Source of the DNA: Rufibacter tibetensis
GTDB lineage: Bacteria > Bacteroidota > Bacteroidia > Cytophagales > Hymenobacteraceae
DNA length: 64,000 nucleotides
NCBI RefSeq assembly: GCF_001310085.1
Contig: NZ_CP012643.1
Span: 3,517,501-3,581,500 of the forward strand
Direction of reading: 5' to 3'
Position numbers and translations under genes: made by a program
Shown: positions 51,147 through 61,092 of the stretch, in pieces
How positions within the stretch are numbered: position 1 is the first letter of the stretch
How the letters are laid out: each line of letters begins with the position of its first letter
Notes under the pieces: model-generated
Told to the model about the DNA's origin: nothing
Seen by the model: only the letters and a program-made list of their open reading frames with translations
Database searches by the model: none

Positions 51147-51341
51147 ATGGGACAAATCGGATTTATTTTTTTCGCGGTAATTGGCTTTTTGGTAGTGAAG
51201 GAAGGGGCAGAGGAGGTAAGCCAATTGACCCAGACCGTCTTTCCGCTGGTAGCGGAAGCAGGGAAATCGCTGATAGAGAAGCAGGAGGAGCAATGGCAAA
51301 CATTCTTTGTAAATCTTCTGCCCACCGTGCTCTGCCCTTGA
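51147..51341 (+). CDS. Small membrane protein in PspA-flotillin block
   Basis: ATG 51147 (MGQIGFIFFAVIGFLVVKEG) gives 64 residues with one N-terminal helix and an amphipathic charged tail (AGKSLIEKQEEQWQTFFVNL). A TTG at 51105 would add a basic leader (MTKNARRIPHYLFT). No family. Single-helix proteins often accompany PspA (compare PspB/PspC/PspD in proteobacteria), so it may recruit PspA; inference from position only. Confidence 0.5.
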   Translation: MGQIGFIFFAVIGFLVVKEGAEEVSQLTQTVFPLVAEAGKSLIEKQEEQWQTFFVNLLPTVLCP

Positions 51342-51438
51342 GTACCATCTTAGAAAATTTAAAAATTTTGCAGAGCAAGGCTCGTGTTGATTGTAATATC
51401 TTAGGAATTTGTACTTTTAGCCAAGAGAGTAATTGAGT

Positions 51439-52062
51439 ATGGAACAACTTCTACAAGCCTCCTTATCCAGCGCCAACGTATTTGCCAGCGGTTTGCTTCT
51501 TCTCGTTTTGCTGTATTGGGTAACGGTTATCCTAGGCATATTAGAAATCAGCACGTTAGACGTGGACCTTGATCTGGAGGTAGACGGTGACGGACTTTCC
51601 TCCTTGCAGGGGTTTGATGCAGTATTAGCCTTCTTCCACCTGGGGCGGGTGCCGCTCATGATCGTACTTTCCTTCTTCGCTTTGCCTTACTGGGCTTTGT
51701 CGGTGGGGGTGAACCATGCGCTGGGCACGCAGTCAACCTGGGTGGGACTGGCGCTTATGCTTCCGATCATGGTCGTCTCTCTTTTCATCTCCAGGTTCCT
51801 GACCCTGCCCTTCGTGAAACTCTTTGCGGCCATGGAGAAGGGGGAGGCGCCAAATACCGCCTTTATCGGGCAGATGTGTACCATTCTTCTGCCGGCCAAT
51901 AATGCCCAAATAGGGCAGGCAGCAGTGAAAACCAAGGGTTCCCCGGTGCTCCTGAACGTGAAAACCCCTCACCCCCAACTGGTGCAGAAAGGCGAAACCG
52001 CCCTGGTGATTGAGTACCTGCCAGAAACCAATCTCTATGTGATTGAACCTTATCAGCTTTAA
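51439..52062 (+). CDS. YqiJ/NfeD-type membrane protein with OB-fold domain
   Basis: From ATG 51439 (MEQLLQASLSSANVFASGLL) the protein has 207 residues with three to four hydrophobic segments: near residues 20-35, then LMIVLSFFALPYWALSVGV and LALMLPIMVVSLFISRFLTL. The C-terminal soluble OB-fold-like domain (about 140-207) has FIGQMCTILLPANNAQIGQA, PVLLNVKTPH, GETALVIEYLPETNLYVIEP. E. coli YqiJ, partner of the flotillin YqiK, has the same plan. The flotillin start lies 33 bp downstream, so the pair is intact and probably co-translated. OB-type NfeD partners help flotillins to assemble. Confidence 0.75.
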   Translation: MEQLLQASLSSANVFASGLLLLVLLYWVTVILGILEISTLDVDLDLEVDGDGLSSLQGFDAVLAFFHLGRVPLMIVLSFFALPYWALSVGVNHALGTQSTWVGLALMLPIMVVSLFISRFLTLPFVKLFAAMEKGEAPNTAFIGQMCTILLPANNAQIGQAAVKTKGSPVLLNVKTPHPQLVQKGETALVIEYLPETNLYVIEPYQL

Positions 52063-52095
52063 AAGAACCTTATAAACAATTTAATTCTACCTTCT

Positions 52096-54267
52096 ATGTT
52101 TCAATCTCTTACTCTCGCATCTACCCTCATGTTGGCGCTTATTGCCTTCGGGGTGTTTGTGGTCATCATTAAGATGTACCGCAAAGCCATTCAGGGCGAG
52201 GCCATGGTACGTACCGGCATGGGCGATACCAAAGTCTCTTTCTCCGGCATCTTCGTGGTGCCCATCATCCACAAGCTGGAGGTCATGGACATCACGTTGA
52301 AAACCATCGTGATTGCTCGTACGGGGGCCGAGGGTTTGATTTGTAAAGACAACCTGCGCGCCGATATCAAGGTGAACTTCTTTCTGCGCGTAAACAAAAC
52401 CCAGGAAGACGTAGTGCAGGTGGCACAGTCCATTGGATGTAAGCGGGCCTCAGACCCGGGAGCGCTGGAAGGCCTTTTCGACGCGAAATTCTCAGAAGCC
52501 CTGAAGACCGTGGGCAAGCACTTTGATTTTGTGGAACTGTACCAAAGCCGCGACGATTTTAAGCGCCAGATTCTGCAAACCATCGGTACCGACCTCAACG
52601 GCTACGTGTTGGACGACTGCGCCATTGATTACCTGGAGCAGACGCCGCTAACGCAACTGAACGAAAACAACATTCTGGACGCCGAAGGTATCAAGAAGAT
52701 CATTGACCTCACCGCCCGCCAGAAAGTACAAGCCAACCTCATAGAGCGTGAGCGTGAGAAAACCATCAAAAAGCAGAACGTAGAGGCTCAGGAGACTATT
52801 CTGGAGCTGGAAAAGCAGCTGGCAGAAAACGAAGAAAAACAACGCCGCGAGATTGCTACCATTAAATCAAGGGAAGCCGCCGAGATTGAGAAAGTGCGGC
52901 AGGAGCAGCGTATGATTTCAGAGCGCGCCCGCATTGCTACCGACGAGGAAGTTCAGATCTCTGAACAGAACCGCGACCGGCAGGTACTGGTAGCTGAGCG
53001 CAGCAAACAGCGCACCGATGCCGTGGAAACCGTGCGCGTAGAGCAAGCCAAGTTGCTGGAAGAAAACGAGAAAGAGCGCATTGTGGCCTTGGCCCAGATT
53101 GAGAAGGAGAAAGCCATAGAAGAAGAGCGCAAGAATATTCAAGGCATTATCCGGGAGCGGATTACCGTGGAAAAAGCCGTGGTGGAAGAGGAAGAAAAAA
53201 TCAAAGACACTAAAGCTTTTGCTGAGGCCGAGCGTCTGAAATCAGTCGCCATTACTACCGCCACCATGGTCGCTGAAGAAGCCTTGGTGAAAGAGATCAA
53301 AGGCGCCGAAGCTGCCCGCCAAGCCTCTGAGTTCCGGGCCCAGCAACTATTGATTGACGCCGAAGCTGAGAAAACCTCGTCGGTGAACCGGGCACAAGCC
53401 ATCAAAGTAATGGCCGAAGCCGAAGCCACGCAAGCCGCCGCCAAAGGGCTTTCTGAGGCCCAGGTGATGGAAGCCAAAGCCGCCGCCCGTCAGAAAGAAG
53501 GAGAAGCCGAAGCGAACGTAACCGAGCGCCAGGCCGTGGCCACTGCCAAAGCCACCCGCGTCAACGCTGAAGCCCAGGCCGAAGCCGACGAAAAATTAGG
53601 ATTAGTCGCTGCCAAAATCACCCAAGAGAAAGGCCTGGCTGATGCCTCTATCATCGCCAACATGGCGGCCGCCGAAGAGAAACGTGGTTTAGCGGAGGCA
53701 AGAGTAAGCGGAGAGAAGTTCACCGTGGAAGCTAAAGGCATTGAAGAGAAAGCCGATGCCATGAAAAAACTGGATGGCGTGGGCAAAGAACACGAAGAAT
53801 TCAAACTTCGCCTGGAGAAAGACAAAGCCATTGAACTGGCCCAGATTGACATCCAGAAAGACATTGCCGCGTCACAGGCTGCCGTACTGTCTGAAGCTCT
53901 CAAAGCTGCCAAAATTGACATAGTAGGCGGCGAGACCATGTTCTTTGATCAGATTGTAGGTTCCATCACCAAAGGCAAACAAGTAGACCGCTTGGTTACC
54001 AACAGCGAAGTGCTGGGTACCGTGAAAGATGCCTTTTTCCAGAAAGACAGCAACGGCCACATTGACTTCAAATCAAATTTGCAACGCTTCATTAACCAGT
54101 TCAACATGAACTCAGAGGATGTGCGCAACCTGAGCGTTTCGGCCCTGCTTTTGAAAATGATGCAGCAAAAGACCCTGGATGAAGCTACTGCCAACACCCT
54201 CCGGGAGTTAACCTCTACTGCCTCTGCCTTAGGGCTGGGGGATAAGCCGGTCTACACCTTAAACTAA
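52096..54267 (+). CDS. Flotillin (YqiK-type SPFH protein)
   Basis: The 723-residue protein has an N-terminal membrane hairpin or helix (about 8-26), an SPFH/band-7 domain (about 30-200; MVRTGMGDTKVSFSGIFVVP, VMDITLKTIVIAR, KDNLRADIKVNFFLRV), then about 400 residues of Glu/Ala/Arg-rich coiled coil with repeating AEAEA-type segments and a C-terminal oligomerisation region (DIVGGETMFFDQIVGSITKG, RNLSVSALLLKMMQQKTLDE). It is longer than E. coli YqiK (about 550) because the coiled coil is extended. Flotillins form large membrane cages or rafts. It is part of the YqiJ-YqiK pair in this block. Confidence 0.9.
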   Translation: MFQSLTLASTLMLALIAFGVFVVIIKMYRKAIQGEAMVRTGMGDTKVSFSGIFVVPIIHKLEVMDITLKTIVIARTGAEGLICKDNLRADIKVNFFLRVNKTQEDVVQVAQSIGCKRASDPGALEGLFDAKFSEALKTVGKHFDFVELYQSRDDFKRQILQTIGTDLNGYVLDDCAIDYLEQTPLTQLNENNILDAEGIKKIIDLTARQKVQANLIEREREKTIKKQNVEAQETILELEKQLAENEEKQRREIATIKSREAAEIEKVRQEQRMISERARIATDEEVQISEQNRDRQVLVAERSKQRTDAVETVRVEQAKLLEENEKERIVALAQIEKEKAIEEERKNIQGIIRERITVEKAVVEEEEKIKDTKAFAEAERLKSVAITTATMVAEEALVKEIKGAEAARQASEFRAQQLLIDAEAEKTSSVNRAQAIKVMAEAEATQAAAKGLSEAQVMEAKAAARQKEGEAEANVTERQAVATAKATRVNAEAQAEADEKLGLVAAKITQEKGLADASIIANMAAAEEKRGLAEARVSGEKFTVEAKGIEEKADAMKKLDGVGKEHEEFKLRLEKDKAIELAQIDIQKDIAASQAAVLSEALKAAKIDIVGGETMFFDQIVGSITKGKQVDRLVTNSEVLGTVKDAFFQKDSNGHIDFKSNLQRFINQFNMNSEDVRNLSVSALLLKMMQQKTLDEATANTLRELTSTASALGLGDKPVYTLN

Positions 54268-54734
54268 GATGCTCCTGTTTCCCTCTCCTGATTTTCAGGA
54301 GAGGGAATACAAATAGTTGCTTACTATTTGTGGCTTCTCTTTGCCATAAGCGATTAAGCCTCAGCCACCATTTGGTGATGGACGTTTCAGTACTGTTTTC
54401 CGAAAAATAGGGTAAAATAAGCGGAGAGACGCTACCTGGGTAGTTTGAACTTGTCTTCGGCGGGAAGTTGATTTCAATACTGCTTTGTTTCTGCGAAAAG
54501 AAATGGAAGAATGAGTTAAACGGTTTTCTAACTTATTGGGAGTCAGTGTTGCTCGTGACTTTTAAAGCTGATTTCTGAAAACCAGACGAAAAGGAATGAA
54601 AGCCTTTTTCAGGGCTGAGTGTGGGTAAAAACAGCGCGTATGTGGGAAAACTATCTGTTTTCGGCTTTCCTGCTTGGTTATAAATCAGTAATTTTAATTT
54701 CAGCTACAAAATTATTGACGCTAACAGTACCCCT
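54268..54734. other. Gap within the membrane-stress block
   Basis: About 465 bases without a gene. It starts with the hairpin at 54279 and has three decayed copies of the GTTTT/AAAAC palindrome family near 54383-54420, 54475-54510 and 54560-54600. It splits the block into two likely transcripts. Confidence 0.5.
54279..54307 (+). terminator. Hairpin past the flotillin gene
   Basis: A perfect 13-bp stem (54279-54291 with 54295-54307) has a TTT loop, 11 bp past the stop. There is no U tract, so it may be a pause or a stabilising end rather than an efficient terminator. Confidence 0.5.
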
Positions 54735-55406
54735 ATGAAAGCTATTTCTTTTTCCCTTCTCTTCAGTGTTTTGGTACTAACCGCAGCCCAGGCCCAAACG
54801 CCGGCAACTACGGCCAAAGACCGCGCGAACTTTAGCCTGCAGCAACAATTCAGCTCTTTGAAGTTCAGGTCTTCTACTGAGATGAAGTACAACCAGCCTC
54901 ACAAGGTGGTAAAGCAAGCCAGCCTGGATGCCTTCTTCAAAAGCGTGCAGGATACCCTGAGGGCGCGGGAGCAAAGCATTAAAAACGCCGGAAAGGAAAC
55001 TGCCGTGAAGCTGGCCCAAACCCAGAAGGAACTGGCCGATCAGAAACTGCAGGTACAGGCGCTGCAGGAAGCCAATGCCCAGAAAGAACAGCAGATCCAA
55101 CAGGGAGCCCATGATGTCGCCACCTTGTCGGTGTTGGGCATTGACATGGACAAACAGGTGTATGTGATCCTGAGTTTGGTCATCATTCTGGCTTTGGGAG
55201 CAATAGCTGGTGTTTTTGCATTTATGTACAAAAACAGCAATCGGGTGACCCAGGAGAAAATTAATGCTTACGACGAGCTTACCGAAGAATTCAAAACCCA
55301 TAAGCAACTGGCCCGCGAAAAAGAAGTCAAACTGAAGCGCGAGCAGCAATCTGAAGCAAACAAAGTAGAAGAACTGAAACAACAGCTTGCCCAACTGCGC
55401 CACTAG
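54735..55406 (+). CDS. Bitopic coiled-coil protein
   Basis: The 223-residue protein has a signal peptide (MKAISFSLLFSVLVLTAAQA, then Q), a periplasmic coiled coil (about 75-125; ETAVKLAQTQKELADQKLQV), one transmembrane helix (about 142-165; YVILSLVIILALGAIAGVFA) and a cytoplasmic coiled coil (about 175-220; HKQLAREKEVKLKREQQSEA). It could join a periplasmic stress signal to cytoplasmic partners such as the giant ATPase encoded 133 bp downstream. Similar Bacteroidota proteins are sometimes mis-annotated as tRNA methyltransferases; nothing here supports that. No defined family. Confidence 0.65.
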   Translation: MKAISFSLLFSVLVLTAAQAQTPATTAKDRANFSLQQQFSSLKFRSSTEMKYNQPHKVVKQASLDAFFKSVQDTLRAREQSIKNAGKETAVKLAQTQKELADQKLQVQALQEANAQKEQQIQQGAHDVATLSVLGIDMDKQVYVILSLVIILALGAIAGVFAFMYKNSNRVTQEKINAYDELTEEFKTHKQLAREKEVKLKREQQSEANKVEELKQQLAQLRH

Positions 55407-55454
55407 GAACGGTGTAAGCAGGTGCAGGGGTGGAGGTTCTTCTAAGACCAGGAA

Positions 55455-55495
55455 AGGCTCTTTTTTAGGCGAAGTTTTAGAAAAACGGGCCTGAA
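55455..55495. repeat. Decayed palindrome copy
   Basis: A TTTTTTAGGC..GGCCTGAAA type imperfect hairpin with inner GTTTTAGAAAAAC lies between the coiled-coil and ATPase genes. Confidence 0.4.
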
Positions 55496-55539
55496 ATGAG
55501 TTGCCTACTTAACCCAAGAACCTCTATTACCTTAACACC

Positions 55540-58500
55540 ATGGCCTCCACTACTCCTACTTCACCATCTCCAGAAACAGCCCCCGTTCAACTGGAAGGTG
55601 GCACCTATGAAATCCTCCGGAACCGTTTGTCTAAGAGCGGCGCGGAACTGCGCGGCTTGCTGGACAATCTAAACCAAGAGCGAAAAGAAGTCTTCGGGGC
55701 AATTGAGACGAAGTTGCTGGCCACGGAGCGGGTGACAACGGAGCACAATTGCGTACCCTGGGACATGGTGCCGGTGGGAGAGCTGCTGCTTTTTGGGTAC
55801 AACGTGCACCTGGGACTGAAGACCGAGGTAGAGCTGAGTGATGTGTTCAGCGTTTATACCTACGAAGGCCACCAGTTCCACCACCAGCCGCTGGACCTGA
55901 TTAACAACGTCACCTTTCGGGACGATTTCCAGAAGCTTTACAAATACTATAAGAACACCCAGTTCGTGAAGTTTGCCATGCAGGGCGTACACCTGTTCAT
56001 GGTGTTCCGGGTGGGCAAAGGCGTGAACGACGTCAAAACCTTTAAATGGGCGCTACAAGGTGGCAAACTAACGTACCTGGACAACCGCTCTGACCACGAA
56101 TACACGTTCCCGAACCAGCATGATTTCGCTTGGAAACGCGTGGCTCGCGAGGCGCACCGCAAAGGCAAGCACCCGCACATTTCCATTGAAGACAAGGTGT
56201 TCGTGGAGGCCATCGGCGGGGATTTGACTATTAAAGTAGAGGACAATACTGAAACTGGCCAGGGCATTTACTCCGAGCCGGTAGACGACAAAGACCAGAC
56301 GCTGGACGACTCGGAGCTGTACTACGCCCTCATCGGCAACCTCATCCTAATAAAGATAAGACCGTACCGCGAGAACAACTACCGCTACCTGGTCTATAAC
56401 GCCAAGCTGAAGGAAGTGCGCCGCATAGACGCCATCCAGGATTGCTGCGTGTTCCTGCCCGAAAATCAAGGCATCATCTACGCTTACGGCTACTACCTGC
56501 ACACCGGCGAGTTTAAGTCGTTTGACAACGGCCTACAGGAGATGCTATTTGAAAAACGCATCGCCTCTCCCAACGGCGAAGATTTCCTGTACGTCTTCTA
56601 CAACAAGGAGAGCGGCGTGTACTTGCTCTTGAGCTACAACCTCATCACCCAGAAGATAGAAAGCCCCATCATCTGCCACGGTTACGCCATCTATGAGAAC
56701 GGCGAGCTTTGTTATTTCAGAGCGGATGAGGAGCCTAAAAAACACCACGCCCTCCAGATCTGGCAAACGCCGTACATCGGCTCCAACTACACCATTCCGG
56801 TTACCAAAGAATCGTTCCTGTACAAAATAGGCAACAAAGAGATCGTGCGGGCCATGGCCGAGTGTACCGAGGTACTGACGCTGGTGCACAAAGAAGACTC
56901 CTACGACAACCTCTACCTGGACCTCATCAAAGGCACCACCGATTTGCTGGACAGCTACCACTGGCTGGATAAAAAGGAGACGTTTGAACTGGCGCAGCCC
57001 CTTTCGGCCATTCGCCAAACGGCCACCGCGGCGGTTGAGGAATTTGAGAAGGTCATCAGCATCAGAAAGAGCACACAGGCGCAGGTAGAGCAGGTGCTAG
57101 GCATAGCCGATGCCTTGCTCTCCAGACTCAAGATGCAGAGCGCCGGGCACATCAACGACTACGTGAAAGCTTTAGCCGATCTGCGTTCGGTGCGCGGTGA
57201 GGTGATTTCTTTGAAAGAACTGCGCTACGCCGATGTGGCCCGCATTGAAACCTATGAAGCCCAGCTGCAGAGTTTCAGTCAGGACATAGCCAACCAAACA
57301 GTGGAGTTCTTGCTAAAGCCTGATGCCCTGGTGCCGTATGAACAGCGGGTAGCGGAAATTACAACCGGTATTGACAAGATTGCCAAAGTGGTGGAGGCCG
57401 ATGCTACGGAGAAAGAAATTTCAGGGGTGAGCGCGGAGCTGGAAATGCTGATTGAGATTGTGAGCAACCTCAAGATTGAAGACGCCACCCAGACCACGCG
57501 TATTGTAGACGCCATTTCCACCATCTACGCCTCGTTCAACAAAACCAAAGCCACGCTTAAACGCAAGCGGCAGGAGCTGTTGAGTGCCGAGGGCCAGGCC
57601 GAATTCAACGCCCAGATCAAACTCATCAGCCAGAGCGTTATCAACTTTTTGGACGTGTGCGACTCGCCCCAGAAATGCGACGAGTACCTCACTAAACTCA
57701 TGGTGCAGCTGGAGGAACTGGAAGGCCGCTTCTCGGAGTTTGACGCCTTTTTGGAAATAATAGCCGATAAACGCGAGGAGATTTACTCGGCCTTCGAGAG
57801 CAAGAAAGTCGCGCTGCAGGAGGCCCGGAACAAACGCGCCACCACCCTGCAACAGGCCGCCGACCGCATCCTGAAAGCCGTGCAAAGCCGCCTCGGCAAG
57901 CTGACCACCGTGGCCGAAATCAACGGCTACTTCGCCTCCGATTTGATGATGGAGAAGGTGCGCACGACCGTGGACGAGCTCCTGGCCATGGGCGACACAG
58001 TGAAAGCCGATTCCATCCAGAGCCGCCTGAAAACGCTGCGCGAAGACTCCGTGCGCCAGCTCAAAGACAAGAGCGAACTGTTCGTGGACGGGCAGAACGT
58101 GCTCAAGTTCGGCACGCACCACTTCACCGTGAATACCCAGCCGCTGGAATTGAGCATTGTGCACCGTGACGACGCCATGTACTACCACCTCACCGGCACT
58201 AACTTCTTCGAGAAAATCACCGATGAGCGTTTTGTGAGCTACCGCCCTGTGTGGGAACAATCGCTCATCTCGGAGAATGGACAGGTGTACCGCGCCGAGT
58301 ATTTGGCGTTCCAGATTCTACAAGCGGCACAGCAGGCGAGGAATACACCCCCCGCAGAGGAAACTTCGGAAGGAAGCCTGCACCTGTTGACCCTGGATGA
58401 ACTGCACAAGCTCCACGCCGAGGAGCTGACCGCGTACGTGCAGAAGTTCATGGCCGTGCGCTTCAGCGAAGGCTACCTCAAAGGCGTGCACGACCATGAC

Positions 58501-60519
58501 GCCGCCTTGATTGTGAGTGCCCTGGTACGTATGTTCAAGACTGCCGACTTACTCCGCTATACCGCTCTAGACCGCGCCGCCGCCCGCCTTTTCTGGGCTG
58601 TTTTCGCGAAAGAAGGCCAAAAACAGCTTTTCCATCATCAACTGAAAGGCGTGGGCGCCATCTTGCAGGTTTTCCCCGAGACGCACCAGTTCGATGCCAT
58701 TAAACTGGACTTGCAGCACGAACTCCAGACCTTCCTGCAGGAGACCCGTTTGCTGCCCGAGGCCAATGCCAAAGCCGGCGGTGAGTACCTGTTCTTTGAA
58801 CTCACCCGCGGCGACCATTTCATTTCCAGCGCGCAGGCGGCGGAACTGGTGCACGATTTCCACCAGTACCTCACCGAAAAGAAAGCGTGGAGTTTGTTTG
58901 AATCTTCGGCGAAGGCGCTGGAGGAATGCCAGGTAGAGCGGTTTGAGCTGAAGCAGCATTGGCTTAAGGCTTTTCTGACGCAAGCTAGTCGCACGGAGGA
59001 TTTGGAATACGTGCCCGAAGCTTCGGTGCTGTTGCTGTTGAATGAATTGAAGCCAACCCAACTGGTGCACGCCAACCTGCGCGAAACACTAGCGGGCATG
59101 CAGGGCAGCCACCCGCTGTTACAGGAGCAGCAATACCCGTTGCATTTCCACCAGTTTCAGCAGAAACTAAGCTATTATGAAATCAATGTGGTGAGCCAGT
59201 ACAAGGCCTTCCACGCACTTAAGCACCAGATGACCGTGGTGTTTGAGGAGGAACTGCGGTTGCAGGAATTTAAACCGAGGGTTATGTCGTCGTTTGTGCG
59301 GAATAAGCTGATTGACCAGGTGTACCTGCCGCTCATTGGAGCCAACTTAGCCAAGCAGATGGGCACGGCGGGCGAGACCAAACGTACTGACCTTATGGGC
59401 ATGTTGCTGTTGTTGTCGCCGCCGGGTTATGGCAAGACCACGCTCATGGAGTACATCGCCAACCGGTTGGGCATCATCTTCATGAAAATCAACGGCCCCG
59501 CCATTGGGCACCAGGTCACGGCGCTGGATCCTACGGAGGCACCCAACGCCGCCGCCCGTGAGGAACTGGAGAAGCTGAACCTGTCCTTCGAGATGGGCGA
59601 TAACGTGATGATTTACCTGGACGATATTCAGCACTGCAACCCCGAGTTCCTGCAAAAGTTCATCTCGCTCTGCGATGCCCAGCGCAAGATTGAGGGTGTG
59701 TACAAAGGCCGCAGCCGAACCTATGATTTCCGGGGCAAGAAAGTGTGCGTGGTCATGGCCGGAAACCCCTACACTGAAACCGGCGACAAGTTCCGCATCC
59801 CGGACATGCTCGCCAACCGCGCCGACATCTACAACCTGGGCGACATCATCGGCGACACCGAAGTCGTGTTCAAACTCAGCTACATTGAAAACTCCCTCAC
59901 CTCCAACGCAGTGCTGGCGAAGCTCTCTGCGAAAAGCCAGAAAGACGTGTACGCGCTGGTGAAACTGGCCGAGACCGGCAACAGCGAAGGCATGGAACTG
60001 GAAGGTAACCACACCGCCGCCGAAATCAGCGAATACGTGACCGTGCTCAAAAAACTCCTGTCTATCCGCGACGTGATTCTGAAGGTGAACCTGGAGTACA
60101 TCCGCTCCGCCGCCCAAGCCGACGAGTACCGCACCGAGCCTCCGTTCAAAATGCAGGGCTCCTACCGCAACATGAATAAGCTGGCCGAAAAGGTGATGCC
60201 CATCATGAACGACCAGGAACTGCACACGCTTATCCTGTCTCACTACCAATCAGAGTCCCAAACGCTCACTACCGGTGCCGAAGCCAACATGCTCAAGTTC
60301 AAGCAACTTATCGGCGTCGCCACCCCAGAAGAAAACCAGCGCTGGGAAGACATCAAAATCGCTTTCGTGCGCAACAACAAGCTCAAAGGCTTCGGCGATG
60401 GCAACCAGGTAGGGCAGGTGCTGGCGCAGATGGAGAATATCTCTGACGGCCTAGCCGGGATTAAGCAAGTACTTAGTGAGAAGAAGCCGGAGGCAAAGCT
60501 GGTTATAGGAGAGAATTAA
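55540..60519 (+). CDS. Giant DUF3686-like AAA ATPase
   Basis: The 1659-residue cytoplasmic protein has an N-terminal strand-rich domain (about 60-460; VFSVYTYEGHQFHHQPLDLI, YYALIGNLILIKIRPYRENN, YRYLVYNAKLKEVRRI) that I match to DUF3686, the domain often labelled DNA repair ATPase-related. Then come about 400 residues of helical coiled coil (480-860), a second mixed domain, and a C-terminal AAA ATPase. Walker A is PPGYGKT at 1294-1300, Walker B is IYLDDIQH with D1361 and D1362 (second acidic residue Asp, not the usual Glu), and sensor 1 is MAGNP (N1409). Such ATPases are encoded beside PspA and flotillin homologues in stress clusters. DNA-repair naming is not supported by any nuclease or DNA-binding motif here; remodelling of membrane-bound complexes fits the neighbours better. 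Confidence 0.85.
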   Translation: MASTTPTSPSPETAPVQLEGGTYEILRNRLSKSGAELRGLLDNLNQERKEVFGAIETKLLATERVTTEHNCVPWDMVPVGELLLFGYNVHLGLKTEVELSDVFSVYTYEGHQFHHQPLDLINNVTFRDDFQKLYKYYKNTQFVKFAMQGVHLFMVFRVGKGVNDVKTFKWALQGGKLTYLDNRSDHEYTFPNQHDFAWKRVAREAHRKGKHPHISIEDKVFVEAIGGDLTIKVEDNTETGQGIYSEPVDDKDQTLDDSELYYALIGNLILIKIRPYRENNYRYLVYNAKLKEVRRIDAIQDCCVFLPENQGIIYAYGYYLHTGEFKSFDNGLQEMLFEKRIASPNGEDFLYVFYNKESGVYLLLSYNLITQKIESPIICHGYAIYENGELCYFRADEEPKKHHALQIWQTPYIGSNYTIPVTKESFLYKIGNKEIVRAMAECTEVLTLVHKEDSYDNLYLDLIKGTTDLLDSYHWLDKKETFELAQPLSAIRQTATAAVEEFEKVISIRKSTQAQVEQVLGIADALLSRLKMQSAGHINDYVKALADLRSVRGEVISLKELRYADVARIETYEAQLQSFSQDIANQTVEFLLKPDALVPYEQRVAEITTGIDKIAKVVEADATEKEISGVSAELEMLIEIVSNLKIEDATQTTRIVDAISTIYASFNKTKATLKRKRQELLSAEGQAEFNAQIKLISQSVINFLDVCDSPQKCDEYLTKLMVQLEELEGRFSEFDAFLEIIADKREEIYSAFESKKVALQEARNKRATTLQQAADRILKAVQSRLGKLTTVAEINGYFASDLMMEKVRTTVDELLAMGDTVKADSIQSRLKTLREDSVRQLKDKSELFVDGQNVLKFGTHHFTVNTQPLELSIVHRDDAMYYHLTGTNFFEKITDERFVSYRPVWEQSLISENGQVYRAEYLAFQILQAAQQARNTPPAEETSEGSLHLLTLDELHKLHAEELTAYVQKFMAVRFSEGYLKGVHDHDAALIVSALVRMFKTADLLRYTALDRAAARLFWAVFAKEGQKQLFHHQLKGVGAILQVFPETHQFDAIKLDLQHELQTFLQETRLLPEANAKAGGEYLFFELTRGDHFISSAQAAELVHDFHQYLTEKKAWSLFESSAKALEECQVERFELKQHWLKAFLTQASRTEDLEYVPEASVLLLLNELKPTQLVHANLRETLAGMQGSHPLLQEQQYPLHFHQFQQKLSYYEINVVSQYKAFHALKHQMTVVFEEELRLQEFKPRVMSSFVRNKLIDQVYLPLIGANLAKQMGTAGETKRTDLMGMLLLLSPPGYGKTTLMEYIANRLGIIFMKINGPAIGHQVTALDPTEAPNAAAREELEKLNLSFEMGDNVMIYLDDIQHCNPEFLQKFISLCDAQRKIEGVYKGRSRTYDFRGKKVCVVMAGNPYTETGDKFRIPDMLANRADIYNLGDIIGDTEVVFKLSYIENSLTSNAVLAKLSAKSQKDVYALVKLAETGNSEGMELEGNHTAAEISEYVTVLKKLLSIRDVILKVNLEYIRSAAQADEYRTEPPFKMQGSYRNMNKLAEKVMPIMNDQELHTLILSHYQSESQTLTTGAEANMLKFKQLIGVATPEENQRWEDIKIAFVRNNKLKGFGDGNQVGQVLAQMENISDGLAGIKQVLSEKKPEAKLVIGEN

Positions 60520-60537
60520 GGTCAATTCTATTGTTAA

Positions 60538-61092
60538 ATGCGACTTAATATTTACCAGGAAGAACGCAAATACCAGTTTTATAGAAACGATGAGGATTCT
60601 CCATATTTAACTGGGGAAGTATTCTGGGCATCCTCAAAAAAGCCTTTCGGGGAAATATATGATTTGGAAAATAGACCCGTGGCGATATTAATGAATGGGG
60701 AAAGCTCAAGTTTTTGGAAAAAGGGAAAACCAACTTATTTTCTTTACTTAGATTCTGAGGTAGTGGAAGTAACTGTGGTGAGTATTTGGAAAGGTCACTG
60801 GGCATTTGAGTATAAAGGTTTTCACTACAACTTCTATTGGCACAACGGCTATAAAAAGTCATTATTCAAATCTGGGGAGCAAGTCGCAAAATATGATGCT
60901 AGGGAGAGTTATCCCCTTGATCCTAAGAAGGCATTTATTGTGGCCAACAACGATGAAGATCATGTCTTGCTTCTTGGCTTGTTTTTACTTTTCGATAAAG
61001 GATCTGCCTTGGATTCTGAATTGCCAAGAAACAGTGCCTATTTAGGAAGAGGCGTTCAGGAATGTGATTACTACTGGTTTCCCAAAAGGTAG
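60538..61092 (+). CDS. Hypothetical protein, LURP-one/tubby-like pattern
   Basis: The 184-residue protein begins 18 bp after the ATPase and has lower GC than it. It is strand-rich: KYQFYRNDEDSPYLTGEVFW, KPFGEIYDLENRPVAILMNG, WAFEYKGFHYNFYWHNGYKK, AFIVANNDEDHVLLLGLFLL. The order of strands, with KPFGEIYD/GEQVAKYDA pairs and a C-terminal hydrophobic helix, recalls the LURP-one-related (tubby C-terminal, scramblase) fold that binds membranes. This is a by-eye resemblance. Close spacing suggests that it belongs to the ATPase transcript. Confidence 0.45.
   Translation: MRLNIYQEERKYQFYRNDEDSPYLTGEVFWASSKKPFGEIYDLENRPVAILMNGESSSFWKKGKPTYFLYLDSEVVEVTVVSIWKGHWAFEYKGFHYNFYWHNGYKKSLFKSGEQVAKYDARESYPLDPKKAFIVANNDEDHVLLLGLFLLFDKGSALDSELPRNSAYLGRGVQECDYYWFPKR

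Noticed and set aside
59347..60249. Minus-strand 300-codon frame within the giant ATPase gene
   Set aside because: It lies opposite the AAA domain with Walker motifs; its composition is a codon-bias shadow.
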